Assembly: GCA_028023455.1 (NCBI GenBank)
Contig: JAQFVV010006335.1
Location: forward strand, 1,782,412 to 1,846,411
Reading direction: 5' to 3'
From: Epiperipatus broadwayi
Lineage: Eukaryota; Onychophora; Udeonychophora; Euonychophora; Peripatidae
Length of the DNA stretch: 64,000 nucleotides
Shown here: positions 37,330-50,050 of the stretch, one piece after another
How the letters are laid out: every line of letters starts with the position of its first letter
Numbering within the stretch: position 1 is the stretch's first letter
Translations under genes and position numbers: made by a program
The notes under the pieces: generated by a model
What the model was told of the DNA's origin: nothing
What the model saw: the letters and a program-made list of their open reading frames with translations, nothing else
The model's database searches: none

Positions 37330-37574
37330 AATTTAGTTTTATGAGGTCTTGCCAAAGGGGCCGTGTGTCTAAGAATAATCTATATTTTCCCAGGATCTGG
37401 GGGCAAGTCATAATATTGTTTGAGACTCCTGGCATTGAAAACACTCTTGCCTATTCCATTGTCAGTTAGGATGAAGGCACTATTATCATCTGTCCAACAT
37501 TTATCTTTTTTGCCTTCTTTCTCTTCTTCCTTGCTCTGCTGTCTGTCCTGTTCTTTATCTAGATCTTCCATCAT
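37330..37574 (-). pseudogene. L2 integrase C-terminal remnant
   Basis: Minus-strand frame with a Lys/Glu-rich lead, then CWTDDNSAFILTDNG and VFNARSLKQYYDLPPDP. This is the pattern at the end of gypsy integrases, where a ..AY.L.D..G...N...LK.YY block follows the GPY/F module. A stop follows at GKI, and readable sequence runs on to about 37330. It marks the end of pol, just before the 3' LTR, and fixes the element on the minus strand. Confidence 0.55.
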
Positions 37575-39204
37575 AGTGTGTGCTTTTTTATGATTATTCC
37601 TGAAAGCAGTTTCTCTCTTTCCATCATTTCCAAATTACTATTTAATTATTGTATTTTATTTTTTGCAACATCATCCTTCAATGTTTCTATTTGAATTTCA
37701 TTTTTATTTCTATCTTCTATTACATTACCATCCATTGTTGGAATTTCTGAAATAGGTTTATCTTCTAAAACCTTCCTATCTATGCAAGTTTCTGTAACCT
37801 CAATATTTTGATACTTCTGGAGAAGATTTTGGCTTAATTTCTTCAATTAAAATAACAACTTTAGATGAGGTTGAAAGATGATTTACTTTGTAGTCTTCCT
37901 CATTTACTTCCATATCTATAGACTCCTCACTGTTCTGAACTATCATTTGTTGTTCAAGAGATTCCTGTATGATTTCTACATCAGGTTTCATCCCTTCCAT
38001 GTTTTCTGCATCAATACCAATATCCATTGCAGTCTCTGAATAGATTTTTGAATCTCCTGATATCTCCATATTGATATTATATTATTAATATTTACAGCAT
38101 CAATTTTAGACACTTCCATGATCTCAACATTGATTTTAGACTCTTTCACAATTCTTAAATTACTTTCAGATTTTATTAAACCAGCATGCAACTCATCAGC
38201 AGTACTTGCATCCATTTTAAATTCTTCTACAGTTTCTTCATCAATTCTTAACTCTTCCACAGTTTTTGTATCAATTTTAGGCTTATCAATCCCTACAACC
38301 ATTTCAGAGTCTTCTATTATCCCCATATCCATTTTACATTCTTTTACTGTGTTTGATACTATGTTGGTCTCAGCTTCTGTATCTACTATTTCCTTTTTTG
38401 AAATTTTAGAGATATATTCCACAGCAGTTTTCCTGAATGTGGATTGACAATTTCAATATCATACTTTGTAATTTTGATTTTTTCCTTTTTAATAATCTCA
38501 AATTTTGCTTTATCAGTAATAGGATAGTCAACTTGTGATTTGTTTGAAATATATTTGGTTGGAACTTCTAAAGTTTCTTCAACTTGCTTTAATTCAATGA
38601 TATCCTCCAACTCCCTTTCTGTTTTAACATGTTCATCCACTAAACTATTTTTTTCAACCATTTCCAACATCTCTTTTTGAATACTACCTTGTAACATTTC
38701 TTCTACAACCTCTAAATCAATTCTTTGCTTTTTCAATCTTATTTCAACAGGAGATTCTGTTTTTTCTTCTTCCTTGGTAATCACCCTTTTTACTGTCTCT
38801 ACCTCAGATACATCAATTATATTCTTTTTAGTATCCTCACTGCCTGGTATACAAGAATCTGCAGTTTCAGCAGGCTTGCTTTCTTGGAGACTATCTTTTG
38901 GATCTGATGACTTTACTCATTTGTGATGATAATGGAAATCCATATCTCAATCTTTTGTAACATCAAGGCTTTTGAATCTTCCCCTTTTACAGTATAGGTT
39001 TTCTTCTGTTGGATCATCATTCTGGCCTTCCTTTTCTGCCCCTTCTATTATTATTGGTGAAAGCTGTCTTTCATTCTCGATCATTTTTGTGTCTTGTCCC
39101 CACTTTTTCAACATCATATCTCTCCTTTGAATGAACTACATCATTTCTCTGTTTAGAGCCATTATGCTTTTGATCATAGCAATCAGAATTTCATTTTCAT
39201 CCAT
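37575..39204 (-). pseudogene. Gag-like, Glu/Lys-rich coding remnant of L2
   Basis: Starts at 39204 with MDENEILIAMIKSIMALN, followed by a stop, then RRDMMLKKWG. This resembles the opening helical segment of gypsy Gag proteins. The reading then runs through at least four overlapping minus-strand frames (38386-38784, 37988-38422, 37800-38069, 37646-37846) separated by stops and shifts. The sequence is very rich in E, K, I and V, with loose internal repeats of the kind TVEEL..DEETVEEFKMD. No enzyme motif is present. It could be a coiled-coil structural protein or a captured low-complexity host segment. Confidence 0.5.
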
Positions 39205-39678
39205 AGTGAATTTTGACTGTTTCCACCTTCTCTCTAAGTTTATATAACGGTAATAACTAGAAGATCTACCTCAGTATAATTAAATAAGTACTCTTTCTAA
39301 TTTTTCTTAAATCTTATATAACAATTACAATAACTAAAACATCACCCACCCCCTCTTCTTACTCATCTTTTAGCCCACTCACCCACTGTTTCTTATCTGA
39401 CCTGAACTATCATTACAATCTTTACCCAACCCAAGCTTGATACTAAAGAATTATATAAAATACACACAAAAAAATTTAATTTACTTATAATTCAGCATGA
39501 TCCATTGGTGCTTCATCCCTGGACATCCACATTGGTCACTCCCTCACCCCTGAAATAAACTAAAAGAAGGTTCAAAATTTCAAGCATTCAATACATAGAT
39601 AATGGAAAAAAAATCCTGCCTTTTTTCTCTTTTCTCCCCATTGTCACTCTCTCATAAATCTCACTCCTCAAAGATCAT

Positions 39679-39679
<1 letters not shown>

Positions 39680-39715
<36 letters not shown>

Positions 39716-39717
39716 AT

Positions 39718-39770
<53 letters not shown>
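39680..39770. repeat. Paired (AT)n tracts in L2
   Basis: Two AT runs, 39680-39712 and 39721-39770, separated by CCGATCTT. They lie in the leader of L2 just upstream of the coding remnant. Confidence 0.9.
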
Positions 39771-39772
<2 letters not shown>

Positions 39773-40124
39773 CAGTTGTCAAGAACTATCATTATACTAT
39801 TATTCTTATTATCATCGTTATTATTTTAGACTTGATAATAAAATTTATAGATGTGACTGATGATTTAATTCAGCCACCAGGGTGCCATGTTATCAAGATC
39901 AATAATGCCTTCTTCATAGGGCTAGCTCAATGTACAACATATTTATAATCACCAAGATATGTACAGAAAATAAAATAAAACAAGGTATACATATGATAAT
40001 TTCCAGGCTGAGAATTCATGGCTGTAGCACATGGGCTTCAAATCAAAACAAAATCCTCTTTTTTTCACTCATAAAATAGGAAAGACAAAAGTTTTACGTG
40101 ATTATAAAACTATTACACATATGG

Positions 40125-41650
40125 TCATATCATATGGCCTTAATTAAATTTGAACAAGGTATTACAACAAAAATATAATAATGATTGGCTGTCAATTATT
40201 TCTCACTCTAAATGATTTCACAGAAAATTTTAGTTTATGGTTGTAAAAATATTACAACAAACAAAATAATAATTAATAAAGTCAATAGTTTTTCACTTTA
40301 TCATTTCACAACAAATAAAAATCTTAAATTTATGGTCACAAAACATGGTATTACAATAAAACCACATATTTAAATCACAGTTGTAAAACATGGTGTTGCA
40401 AACAAAATAATAATTAAGGACCACACAATCACTAATAGCATCAAATATTTCTCAATTCAAATACTTTAATTTACAGTTGTAAAACATGGCATTAAAACAA
40501 AACCACACAATAGTCAGATATTCTTAATTTAAATAATTTCACACAAAGAGAATTTAAACGTACGATTGTAAAACCTGATATCATAACAAACAAACTAATA
40601 ATTAATGGGTCAACTATTTCCCAATTTCAATAATTGCACACAAAAATATTTGAATTTATGGTTGTAAACAAAATAATAATTAAGAGCAAGTCAAATATTT
40701 CCCAGTTTAAATAATTTCAAACAAAAGTTTTAATATCAATTGTAGAATGTGGTGTTATAGAAGACAAAATTTAATGGCTTCGAAAAGAACATTTTAAATT
40801 ATGGTTGTAAAGCATGGTGTTACAACAAAAAAAAAATTGTGTCAGATCTCAATTTAAATAATTTGACAAAAAAAAAAGAATTTAAACATAAGGTTGTAAA
40901 ACCTGCTGTTATAACAAACACAGTAGTAATTAATGGGTCAACTATTTCTCAATTTCAATAATTGTAAACAAAAAATTTAAATTTATGGTTGTAAAACATG
41001 ATATTACAACAAAACAAATAATAATTAATAGTTGTCCATTGTTTTTCAAAACTTCCCAAAAATAATTAGATTTATGGTTGTAAAACATGGTTACAGCAAA
41101 CGAAATAATAACTAACAATGGCCAATTGTTTTTCACCTTAAATAATTTGACAAAAAAAAATTAATTTAAGGTTGTAAAACATGGTGTCATAGCAGAAACC
41201 AATAATGATTAATAGCAGTTAAATGCCTCTAAATTTAAATACTTTCAAACAAGACAAATTTTTAAATTATGGTTGTAGAAATAGTTCTCAATTTAAATAA
41301 TTTTGAAAAAAAATTTATGGTTGTAAAACATAGTATTACAACAAACAAAACAATATCTAATAGCGGGTTAAATATTTCTTAGTTTAAATAATTTAAAACA
41401 AAATTTAAAACTATGTGTAAAACATGGTGTTACAATGAAACCAAATAATAAATAGTGTCAAATAGGTATCAATTTAAATAATTTTGAAAAAAAAAATTAT
41501 GGTTGTAAAACATGTTATTACATCAAATAAAACACCTAATAATTAATAGCGGGTTAAATATTTCTCAGTTTAAATAATTTCAAACAAAAAATTTAAAACT
41601 ATGGTTGTAAAACATGGTATTTCACTAATATTATCCAATGACAAAAAAAA
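40125..41650. repeat. ~90 bp diverged tandem array in the L2 leader
   Basis: About sixteen units marked by TGGTTGTAAAACATGGTGTT or variants (for example near 40377, 40476, 40563, 40803, 40892, 40987, 41077, 41169, 41319, 41503, 41603). Each is followed by a purine/AT segment such as ACAACAAA..AATAATTAAT and a TTTAAATAATTTCA-like block. Spacing is mostly 85-100 bp. It lies between the 5' LTR and the coding region, so it would be transcribed as leader RNA. Confidence 0.85.
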
Positions 41651-42048
41651 ACTATTAATGCCTGATTTAAAGTAAAGTGCTTAACTTTGCCATAATTATA
41701 AATTTGACTGACAGTCATAAAACAGGGTCTTCATTTTGAACTCATTAACATTACAATCATAAAGCGGTCTTTGATTTTATCTAATCAATATAACATTAAA
41801 AAAATCCCTTTTATATCTAGGAAACTATATGTGTATATTACATTACATATCAAATTATATATAGATGATGAAATATTGTATGTTTTGGCACGTATTCAGT
41901 TCAGATACCCGAGAGAGAAAAAAACTTTATATACATTTGAAAGGAGAGAACAAAATTTTATATATATAACTATGGTCGTTTCAGGTCATGATAAGTAATT
42001 GACAAAGCCCCTCAATTTGGGCATTGATACCCGGGAGAAAAAAAACTC

Positions 42049-45000
42049 TGTACTGGTCAAAATTGTGTGTTCATTCAACAAGACCTAGAATCCAAGCAAA
42101 CTATAGTAATCTAGCAATGTGCAAAATATACAGGTCTGGAACAGTACTAAATGCTAACCTATTTGCCTATGCTTTAGTGCCTCTGACTATATGGACGACA
42201 CTTTTGAGGATACTAGCAAGCTTTAATTTACTCTAGTCCCAGCAATGAGAACAGAGTGAGAAAGGAGACTTGGAAATCGATAATATTTAAATAATTAGCT
42301 AATGATTATTACAAAATATATCACTTAAAGAGTGGGATTAATCAGATACTTAATATCATTCAAGGCAACTTTAAATACAGGGAATTAATTAATAATACCA
42401 ACAAAATCTTTCATTGAATTTGAAATAATTTAACTTAACCTAAACAATCATACAAGAGATTCGGGCAATGAATAACAAATGTGAGAATATAGAAAATAAT
42501 ATAATCAAAATTTATTGAATAATTAAATATGGTAATAACAAAATAGCTGTCTAAAATGTCTGAGCAATGGTAGTTACAACTTGATTGTGGTTTGATTCGC
42601 AATTATGCACTTTAGAGATGAGTCAATAAATCATAGCATTTATATAAATACATAAAGTGTTACTACATACAGTTAGTTAGTGCAATTATTACATATCTAG
42701 AACAAAGGTCATTCATGTGGTTGCTCAGAATCAAATAAATCAGTTAGATAACCATTAATAATGTGTAACTCAAATCCTCATCTAATATATTATATTTTCA
42801 CATTAATAAGTTGTATTTGTCATTACATATATATGAATAAGAATTTTGGTCATGTGATTTGAAAAATGTGTGATACTTGGGAGATCACTCAGATGTGTGG
42901 GAGCAAAACTATTCAGCTTAAAAGAAGCTGTAATGCATAATCTGAATTAAAACGAATGGATGGTGAAGGACATGCAATTACGACTAATAAAGAGCATTGC
43001 AGGTGAATAGAAAACTTAATAATAATAATAATAATAATAAGGCGGTATTATGCTATCACTTACAATCGCATCTAGAGGAGCGATCATTTAAGATGCTATT
43101 GAGTGGCTTTGTCATATTGGTACAAAAAAGAGGATGCCTGCATGATGGCCAAGGTCATATATCAGAAGAGTAATGGCACAAGTGGGTGTTGGGATGGTTC
43201 ATTCATATGATTCCCATACACTGACTCATTGGGGGTGCCTGGAGAAGATTCTGAGTAGGAACATACATATACTTTTAGAGGGATAATGAATAGTGGGATT
43301 GGTTATTCCGAAGATCCCAAAATATTGACAAAGCAGGAAAATTATAAATAACAAACGCAATGATACACTTTTAATGCCCAAAACATATAAATAGTTTGTA
43401 TCACTAATGACCACAATTAATTAATAAACACCTGACTCTTATATGATGCTCCTCTGTGCAATGGAATGCTTAAATGCAAATCAACCCGGGCTGTTAACTA
43501 ACAATCACTAAACACTTATAAAAGGCATCAGAGTTAAAATTAAAAGAGATAAATTACTCTGTCCCACCCTTCAGAAATATATCCACATTTCTACCAGCAG
43601 TCATTGCACATATAACTGTGATTAATTACAAAATAATAGACTTTCACATTATAATTATTAAAATAAAATTAGAAATTACATATTAAATTCACTGCTGGTG
43701 AGATGTACTATGTTAAAATGATAATAACTTTTAATAATGAAATGAGGATGAAATTTTTATAGTTAGGTGTAATAATTCAATGTAAATATCAAGACCTTCT
43801 GGTCATTTAAAGAATAACATTATTGAAAATAATTTGTATAAAACCGAGTGAATTTATAACAACAAATTTTAAGGAAATTTACATCTCCTTAATTTAACAG
43901 GAGAAATCTATTGGGGGGGGGGTTACTTTCACTTGCCAGATTGTATACTTTCTTCGCATATCAAAGTGAATTAGAATAATAAAATAAGAAAAATAAATTA
44001 ATTCTAAATTGCCACACCAAAACAGAACATTGATATAGCATTATAATAAATCGCACAGACATTATTAGCATTTATGTGACAGCTTTAAAATTAGGAAGGA
44101 AAGAAAGGTGTACAATATAGTCAAAACCAAATATTACAATAAATCACATACATTATTAGTATTTATATAATAACTTTAACATTAAGTAAGGAAGGAATGA
44201 TGTACAATATAGTTTAGAATTAGGATAATTAATTAATTCAGAGTTCATAGCTGGTGGCAAGATAGATATTACCTTGGAATTGAGGACACGATGATGTAGT
44301 TAATCAGTGGATCATGATCATGGAATAGAATGGGTTTGAAACAGACATTTGTAGATATTGAAATATTTAAGCACACATTTTTGGACAGTTTGCATATTCG
44401 GTTTAGATGTTTCTAATTGGGCACAGTGAGTTAGGTAAGCCTCCCAGAGACAGGAGGTGAATGATTTGTTTTTACCCATGCATGATTTTGCTCCACAACA
44501 CGAACTTGCATGAAGTATATCTCCGATTGGAGCACAAAACAGAAAGCAGATCAAAAATATAAAATTTTAGCTACTTATACAAGTACACATTAAAGAATCA
44601 GCCACTGCTGGAATGAAAAAGATCAAAGCAATAAATGACCAGGTAAAATAATTATGAACCTCTGGCATCTATGACATTGGGTGTATTTTAAGAATGATAG
44701 AAAGTTCCACAAAATTTTAAAATAATACTAATTGCATTGCTCCACTCTTAAATATTAATTAAACTTAGAAAAATGCTAGCAATAAACTTTTAAAACTACT
44801 GCGGTTTGTCTCTCAAATGATTATTGTATTTCTACATAAATTAGAAGCAATAAAGTTTCAAAAGTACAGTGTTTTGTCTTTTAATTGACCATTCTATTTT
44901 TGTATCAATCACTACATGAAGATTTACAAATTATATATATAATATAAATTGTTTTATATATAATATAAATTGGTTAGAAAGTTATTGAAATAAAATCATA

Positions 45001-45168
45001 AAATTCTATAACTTTCAAATATTACTTTTCCTATGCACATACACTTGTGTAAGTTCACTGTGCAAACAAACTAAATGTTAGTGTATCCATACCTATCACT
45101 ATATACATATTATTGCCTATTAAATAGATATAATTCATGTTCAAACCCAGGGCAGATTTCCAGCTTCA
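42049..45168 (-). repeat. L2 5' LTR (3120 bp)
   Basis: Direct repeat of 33815-37032. In the element's orientation it begins TGAAGCTGG and ends CCAGTACA. It should contain the promoter, but none can be assigned. A G run near 43915 matches that of the other LTR. Confidence 0.85.
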
Positions 45169-45172
45169 ATAT

Positions 45173-45690
45173 ACATTTATCATATATGTAAGTTCATTGA
45201 AATATTTAAGCACTGACCTACCATAAAATTTTTACATGTAAATAATTATTGTGGTTGTTGGGATTCAACATCTTGAATAATATAGTAGAAGTAAAAAAAT
45301 CTGAATAAAAGAAAATAGCTAGAAATGAGACTAGTAATGTGTTAGCAATGCTGCATAGTATCCATTAACTTTTTATAATTATGTAGCTGACTTTTGAGTA
45401 AATAGAATGTATTATTGGTACTTGCTTTTCATAATATGAAAAATATCAAATTTTAATTACAAATTTGATATGGTACATTATAAAGATACAAATTTAATAT
45501 ATAAGTATGAAAATTTTTTATAATTAATAAAACAGAAATTAAAACAATAATATTTATTTAAAAGTTTTAAAGAATTAATGAAAATTAAATAAAATTGTTT
45601 AAACAATCTATTGTGGATATTGTTTTATTAATTTGTAGAAATTAATTTCATAGATTGACATTTTTGCAGAAGTGCAAGAATAAACAGGGT
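45173..45690. other. Intergenic, AT-rich
   Basis: No gene or repeat recognised. Confidence 0.5.
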
Positions 45691-46985
45691 GCATTATACA
45701 TATGAGTACTATGTTATTCTATAAGCAATATATTGTATCCGCCCGGTGTTGCGGTGAGCGTGCTACCGCTCACTCAATAATGTCACTATTACGAATCTGC
45801 TGTGTTCTTGCGTCTGGGGATTACATAATGTTCTGTGAAGATAATTTCAAACACATATACACGTACGCTTTATTTATTTTATATATAAATTCGGATTGAA
45901 TCCAAGTAATAGGCACCAGGAGAACCTTTATAAGAGTCCGCCACATATGTGCATAAGCTCACTCAACTATATCACAAAACATGCCCGTGCATCACTCCAG
46001 TCGGAAGCAAGAAACGAACACAGCCAATATTACCCTTCAAATTACATCGTATCTGTGACCTTGCACTCATGATCAATTACTTATTATATGAGGGCCCGCC
46101 CTATATCCCACAGAATAAATTAATCAAACTTAACTTAATCTTAGAGAACATAACAAACATAAGCATAAATACAATAAAATCCCAACACCAAAAATATCAA
46201 ATGCATACAAACAAATTTGATCGCTCTAGCACTCATTCCTATTATATAAATTTATGTTGAAATTCCAAGCAATTAATAACAAAAAATACTAGTTAAATAA
46301 ATGTTTTATTTAATCTGTTTACTAACAATTAATGCAGGTATATGATCGGCAAGCCGAGATAATTAAATATAGATTTCAAGGTGACTTCGCACATATTTTA
46401 AAGAATGTTAATCTGTAGGCAAACTTATTTGGTTAAATTCTCGAATCGTTCATTAATGGTCAAGAGTAACTTTATCATTTTAGCTTAATGTTTTTTAATA
46501 GTTCTGGTTATTAAAGTTATTTTATTTGGGTGCTTAAGTGAATACGACAATTTAAAGATAGCTACCTGTGGAATGTAGAAAGACTGTAATGGGATCCTGA
46601 GCGATGGTTTCTTCTTTAACAAAGCATTCCGGCAATTTGCAAGGTCTCAAAGCATGTGTGGTCCTTATGTGAAATTTCTCCAGTGTTACGAGCATCCTAT
46701 TGGCAATCAGCTGAGCTGGACACGGATGTCCGGCGGTCAAGCCGCGAATTTTATGTTCAGCAACGCATCTCTGTTAGATTTCAATAGTCTAATAATAATC
46801 AATAATAGTCTAATTCAATATTCATAATCCGAAAAGTGCTGTCCGGCCTTTTTGATCTCTTCCTTCCTGCCCTCACACCTTGAATTTTTCTCACCCAATC
46901 ACTCCCATGCACCTGTGAGTCCCTTCATCTTATAAGTCCATCGAGTGTTAACTCAATTCCATGATTTCTGGGATCGTTTACACCA
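45690..46985. other. GC-richer island
   Basis: Base composition is distinctly less AT-rich than in the flanks, with CpG-containing words and a strong hairpin GCGGTGAG..CTACCGCTCAC near 45743-45767. A plus-strand frame at 45949-46260 is open but unrecognised. The island could be a fragment of host gene sequence or of a transposon not represented elsewhere in the window. Confidence 0.45.
46566..46770 (-). other. Possible internal exon, unknown protein
   Basis: On the minus strand a TTGAAATCTAACAG acceptor-like sequence (ending 46771) precedes an open frame that includes AEHKIRGLTAGHPCPAQL and later FHIRTTHALRPCKLPECF. It is closed by a donor-like CACAG|GTAGCT (GT at 46565-46564). Amino-acid composition is balanced, with several Cys, Pro and His, unlike the chance frames around it. 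The frame would also stop 16 bases past the donor. I do not recognise the protein. It may be a real exon, part of an unknown transposon, or chance. Confidence 0.3.
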
Positions 46986-48076
46986 CTTTGGAATTTCACT
47001 CAATTTGACCATTATTTTCAGGTATTGTTTCACTGGAGACAGAAGTCTGAGTTGTACAATAGCAGTGTACACTTTTTCTCACCTCTGTTTCTAAATTTGG
47101 CTTATTTTATCTAGGCGTACCAGCACATATCCTGCCTATTGTTTCAATTTCTCTAATTTTACATTTACTAATTACCCCTATTTAAAATAATTTTAGATCG
47201 CTTGGAATTTCAGAACATATTGCAAATTAATTTATTCATTTTCCCCCTTTTGTTCAAAATGATTCAAATGATTTAATAAAAGTTAAACTTGCGCTCAATC
47301 ATTCCTCTCTCTTTAATTAATTAAAAATGAAAAAAAAAACTACAACTAATGATTATAGATTTATTCTTAACAAACAAACACAAAATAATAAAAAAAACTC
47401 TTTTACTTTTTTATTTCAATAAATTTGACAGGTACTCTTATATAGCTGCGATCATGCTTTAGAAACGGCTGTTTCTCGTTTATTATTAAAGCAAGACCGC
47501 TTTTTTTAAAAGTTTTGTTCCTGTCATTCATTTCGTCAATTGATTATAGTTTAATATAACCTCATATGCCTGGGTTCAAATCCCATGTAACACTATTCCG
47601 TTACAATATATATATATATATATATATATTGTATATATAATCCGTTACGATATATATATATATATATACTATCTTATTTTATAGATAATTTATGATTCAT
47701 TCAAACCATTTATTGAAAATGACAATAACACTTGTAGTTTGTATTTTAGTAGATTGTTTGTAAAAGTCATATGTATTTATTTATTTAATTGATTATAGAA
47801 AGAATGTTTTAATAGATATACATGATTTTTATAAGAAATTGATAGGTGAGTTTAGATATACATACTTCTAATTATTATATTCTTATATCAAAATACATTA
47901 TTTTAATGCAAAACTACTTTTAATTATAAGAAAGAAAATTAAATGTGTCATTCTAATCTTATTTACTTTTTGAAATACTGGCTTGTAAAAAATAATTATT
48001 TTTATAGAGCATATATATATATATAAACAAAACTTAAAATATATTTACATTTATTTTGTTTTTTTTTTATTTTTTT

Positions 48077-48110
<34 letters not shown>

Positions 48111-48180
48111 CATCCCAATAAAAATTTCTAATAATATAAATATTTGAAAACAAATTACTAATAAGTAATATTTATTTTTT

Positions 48181-48245
<65 letters not shown>

Positions 48246-48634
48246 GATCTAGGTCTATTATTCTGCTGAGTATCTGAAGAATTCCCATTTTCAGAAAAAA
48301 AACCTATGAAAACAACTGATAAGAACATGTATATGTAATATTACCTATTATTTTATGTATAATATGTTCAGAATATTAAAAATATTTTAATTTTTTAACT
48401 AAGATACTTACATATGTAATTTTGAATATATTAAAAAAAACTATAAATACTTAAATATTTACATTTTCATATTTGATTTATGCTAAATTTATTATATATT
48501 TTTAGCTTGGTTGTTTTATGGGATGTTAGCTTCATAAAGTTTTGAATATTTTTATGATAAATTATTGATTTGTTATGAAAATTGCATCTTCTGTAGATAC
48601 AAAATTAGGCAAAATAGCATTTTCTTTTTAGCAT
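46986..48634. other. Intergenic with (AT)n tracts and a tRNA T-arm-like word
   Basis: CTGGGTTCAAATCCCATG at 47570-47587 has the stem and loop of a tRNA T arm (B box), but no A box or acceptor is found. (AT)n runs occur at 47608-47630, 48083-48110 and 48185-48242. Confidence 0.5.
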
Positions 48635-48675
48635 TTCACTGATAAAAGCCAAACCTAGAAACTGGTCTGAGGATT
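48635..48675 (+). ncRNA. Solo hammerhead-like relic
   Basis: CUGAUAA (48639-48645, one base off consensus), an AAGCC..CCUA arm, GAAAC (48658-48662), UG, GUC, then UGAGGAUUGG. The order and the flanking GAUUGG match the FB1/FB2 motif. Stem I (UUCA with UGAG) pairs over four bases. It is probably a decayed fragment of the FB family. Confidence 0.45.
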
Positions 48676-49776
48676 GGAATGTTCTGAAAAACATGTTAAG
48701 AGCTATTGGCATGCTCATTATATAATTTTTTTAATAATAAACAGATGCAAAGTAAAAAGGGGAAGAAATATTGATCAAATATAGATGAATTAATTTTAGT
48801 ACATCAGGACACTTTACATCAGCTTATATAAGTGAATTTAGATAAAAAGATAATGCAGCCATTCTTATCTTTCCAAAGTCTCTGTCTCTATCTTGTGACT
48901 TAATGTGAAATTATCTTTCATTCATACTCAACAAAACATTGTTGAGTTATTAAAAACAATATGTGAACTGTGTATAGGATGTAACTCCCTTCATGATGAA
49001 AATTTTCTACAAATACTCTGCTTAAAAATTAAACAGTGATTCACATAGTTTCTAATATTTTGTAATATTAACAGGCAAAAAATTAGAAAACATTGCAATT
49101 GTTAATAGACAGAATAAAAGTGAATGGATGTAAAGTGATTAATGGAAGACCTTCAAGCTCTAATAGATTGGCCTATATAAGTGAATTTAGATTCAAAGAT
49201 TATACAGTTATTTTTACTTTTCAAAATCTTTTTTATAACCTGATTTGAGAATATTCTTCATTTCTTAATCAACACAATATCATTGAGTTATTAACACTAT
49301 TCAGGATATATGTATAGGGTGTAATTCCCTTCTGATCAAAATTACATATGAATACTGCAATTGAAAATTAAATAGCAATTTAGATTAATTTTTTTATTAA
49401 ATAATAAAGTAATGGTAATCTTGTAAAATAGTACTCTAATAAAAAAAAAAACAATCATTACTAATAATCAAAAAAAATATAGAACTAAAATTCAAATTTA
49501 GTAATTCAAAGTAAAAAAAGTTCTTGTTGTATCTTTAAATAAACATTTCACTGTTGTTTAATTTTAAAAACTAATTCAGAATCAGACTATAATTATTTTT
49601 AATTGTCATTTTACAATAAACATCACATGATCACCATTTCTTATGTTTTCTCTTAACTATTATTAAAGCAGGCAAAACACTCTATACATATCGCCACTCA
49701 GTGCAAGCCAGAGTAATCAATAGATGCCAAAAGGCTTGTGCAAAAAATCCCCATCTAGTGCCTACTCATCCAATAT

Positions 49777-49816
49777 CCCCAGACTAGTTTCTGGCTTTTG
49801 GACTTCATCAATGAGG
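49777..49816 (-). ncRNA. Hammerhead-like motif in FB2 left arm
   Basis: Minus strand: CCUCA, UUGAUGA (first core base changed), AGUCC..GCCA, GAAAC, UA, GUC, UGGGG. Stem I CCUCA:UGGGG pairs at all five positions with one wobble, and stem III ACUAGU is self-complementary. The core change probably lowers activity. Confidence 0.55.
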
Positions 49817-50010
49817 AAATCCAAAAATGTATAGGTACTGAACTGAGTTGAGACCTATATAACTATATAAGCTGATCAGCTTGGATTGAAAATATTATAG
49901 TGTTTTCAATTTAAGTCTTATAGTTTGTTGTTAAGTAGAAATAAACAGTGGCTGCTGGAGGGTTGCATTAGATCCTAAGATCTAGCTGCACTGATCTCAG
50001 ATACAAGGAT

Positions 50011-50050
50011 CCTCACTGATGAAGGACAACAATCAGAAACTAGTCTAAGG
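50011..50050 (+). ncRNA. Hammerhead-like motif in FB2 right arm
   Basis: CCUCA, CUGAUGA (50016-50022), a weak stem II, GAAAC (50036-50040), UA, GUC, UAAGG. The core is intact, stem I pairs at four of five positions, and stem III is self-complementary. Stem II has lost most pairing. Confidence 0.55.

Larger units (their letters stand above)
33811..45172 (-). mobile_element. L2: LTR retrotransposon with ~3.2 kb LTRs
   Basis: Two long direct repeats (33815-37032 and 42049-45168) both begin TG and end CA, and they flank 5.0 kb. Four-base ATAT flanks (33811-33814 and 45169-45172) could be the target duplication. The interior has minus-strand gag-like and integrase-tail sequence, so the element reads right to left: 5' LTR at 42049, a long leader with a tandem array, decayed coding, 3' LTR at 33815. 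Protease, RT, RNase H and most of integrase are absent. No canonical TGG primer site or clear polypurine tract was found in that orientation. It is a non-autonomous or internally deleted element. Confidence 0.8.

Noticed and set aside
40125-41650. CRISPR-like array
   Set aside because: Units are diverged along their whole length with no constant repeat and unique spacer, and the genome is eukaryotic. It is a tandem array.
42033-42046. Purine-rich GGGAGAAAAAAAA just before the right L2 LTR, a PPT for a plus-strand element
   Set aside because: The gag-like start and integrase tail both lie on the minus strand in the right order. A purine run is common in this sequence, so the plus orientation is not adopted.
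47560-47600. tRNA gene suggested by GGGTTCAAATCCC
   Set aside because: No A box, anticodon arm or acceptor stem upstream; only a T-arm-like word.
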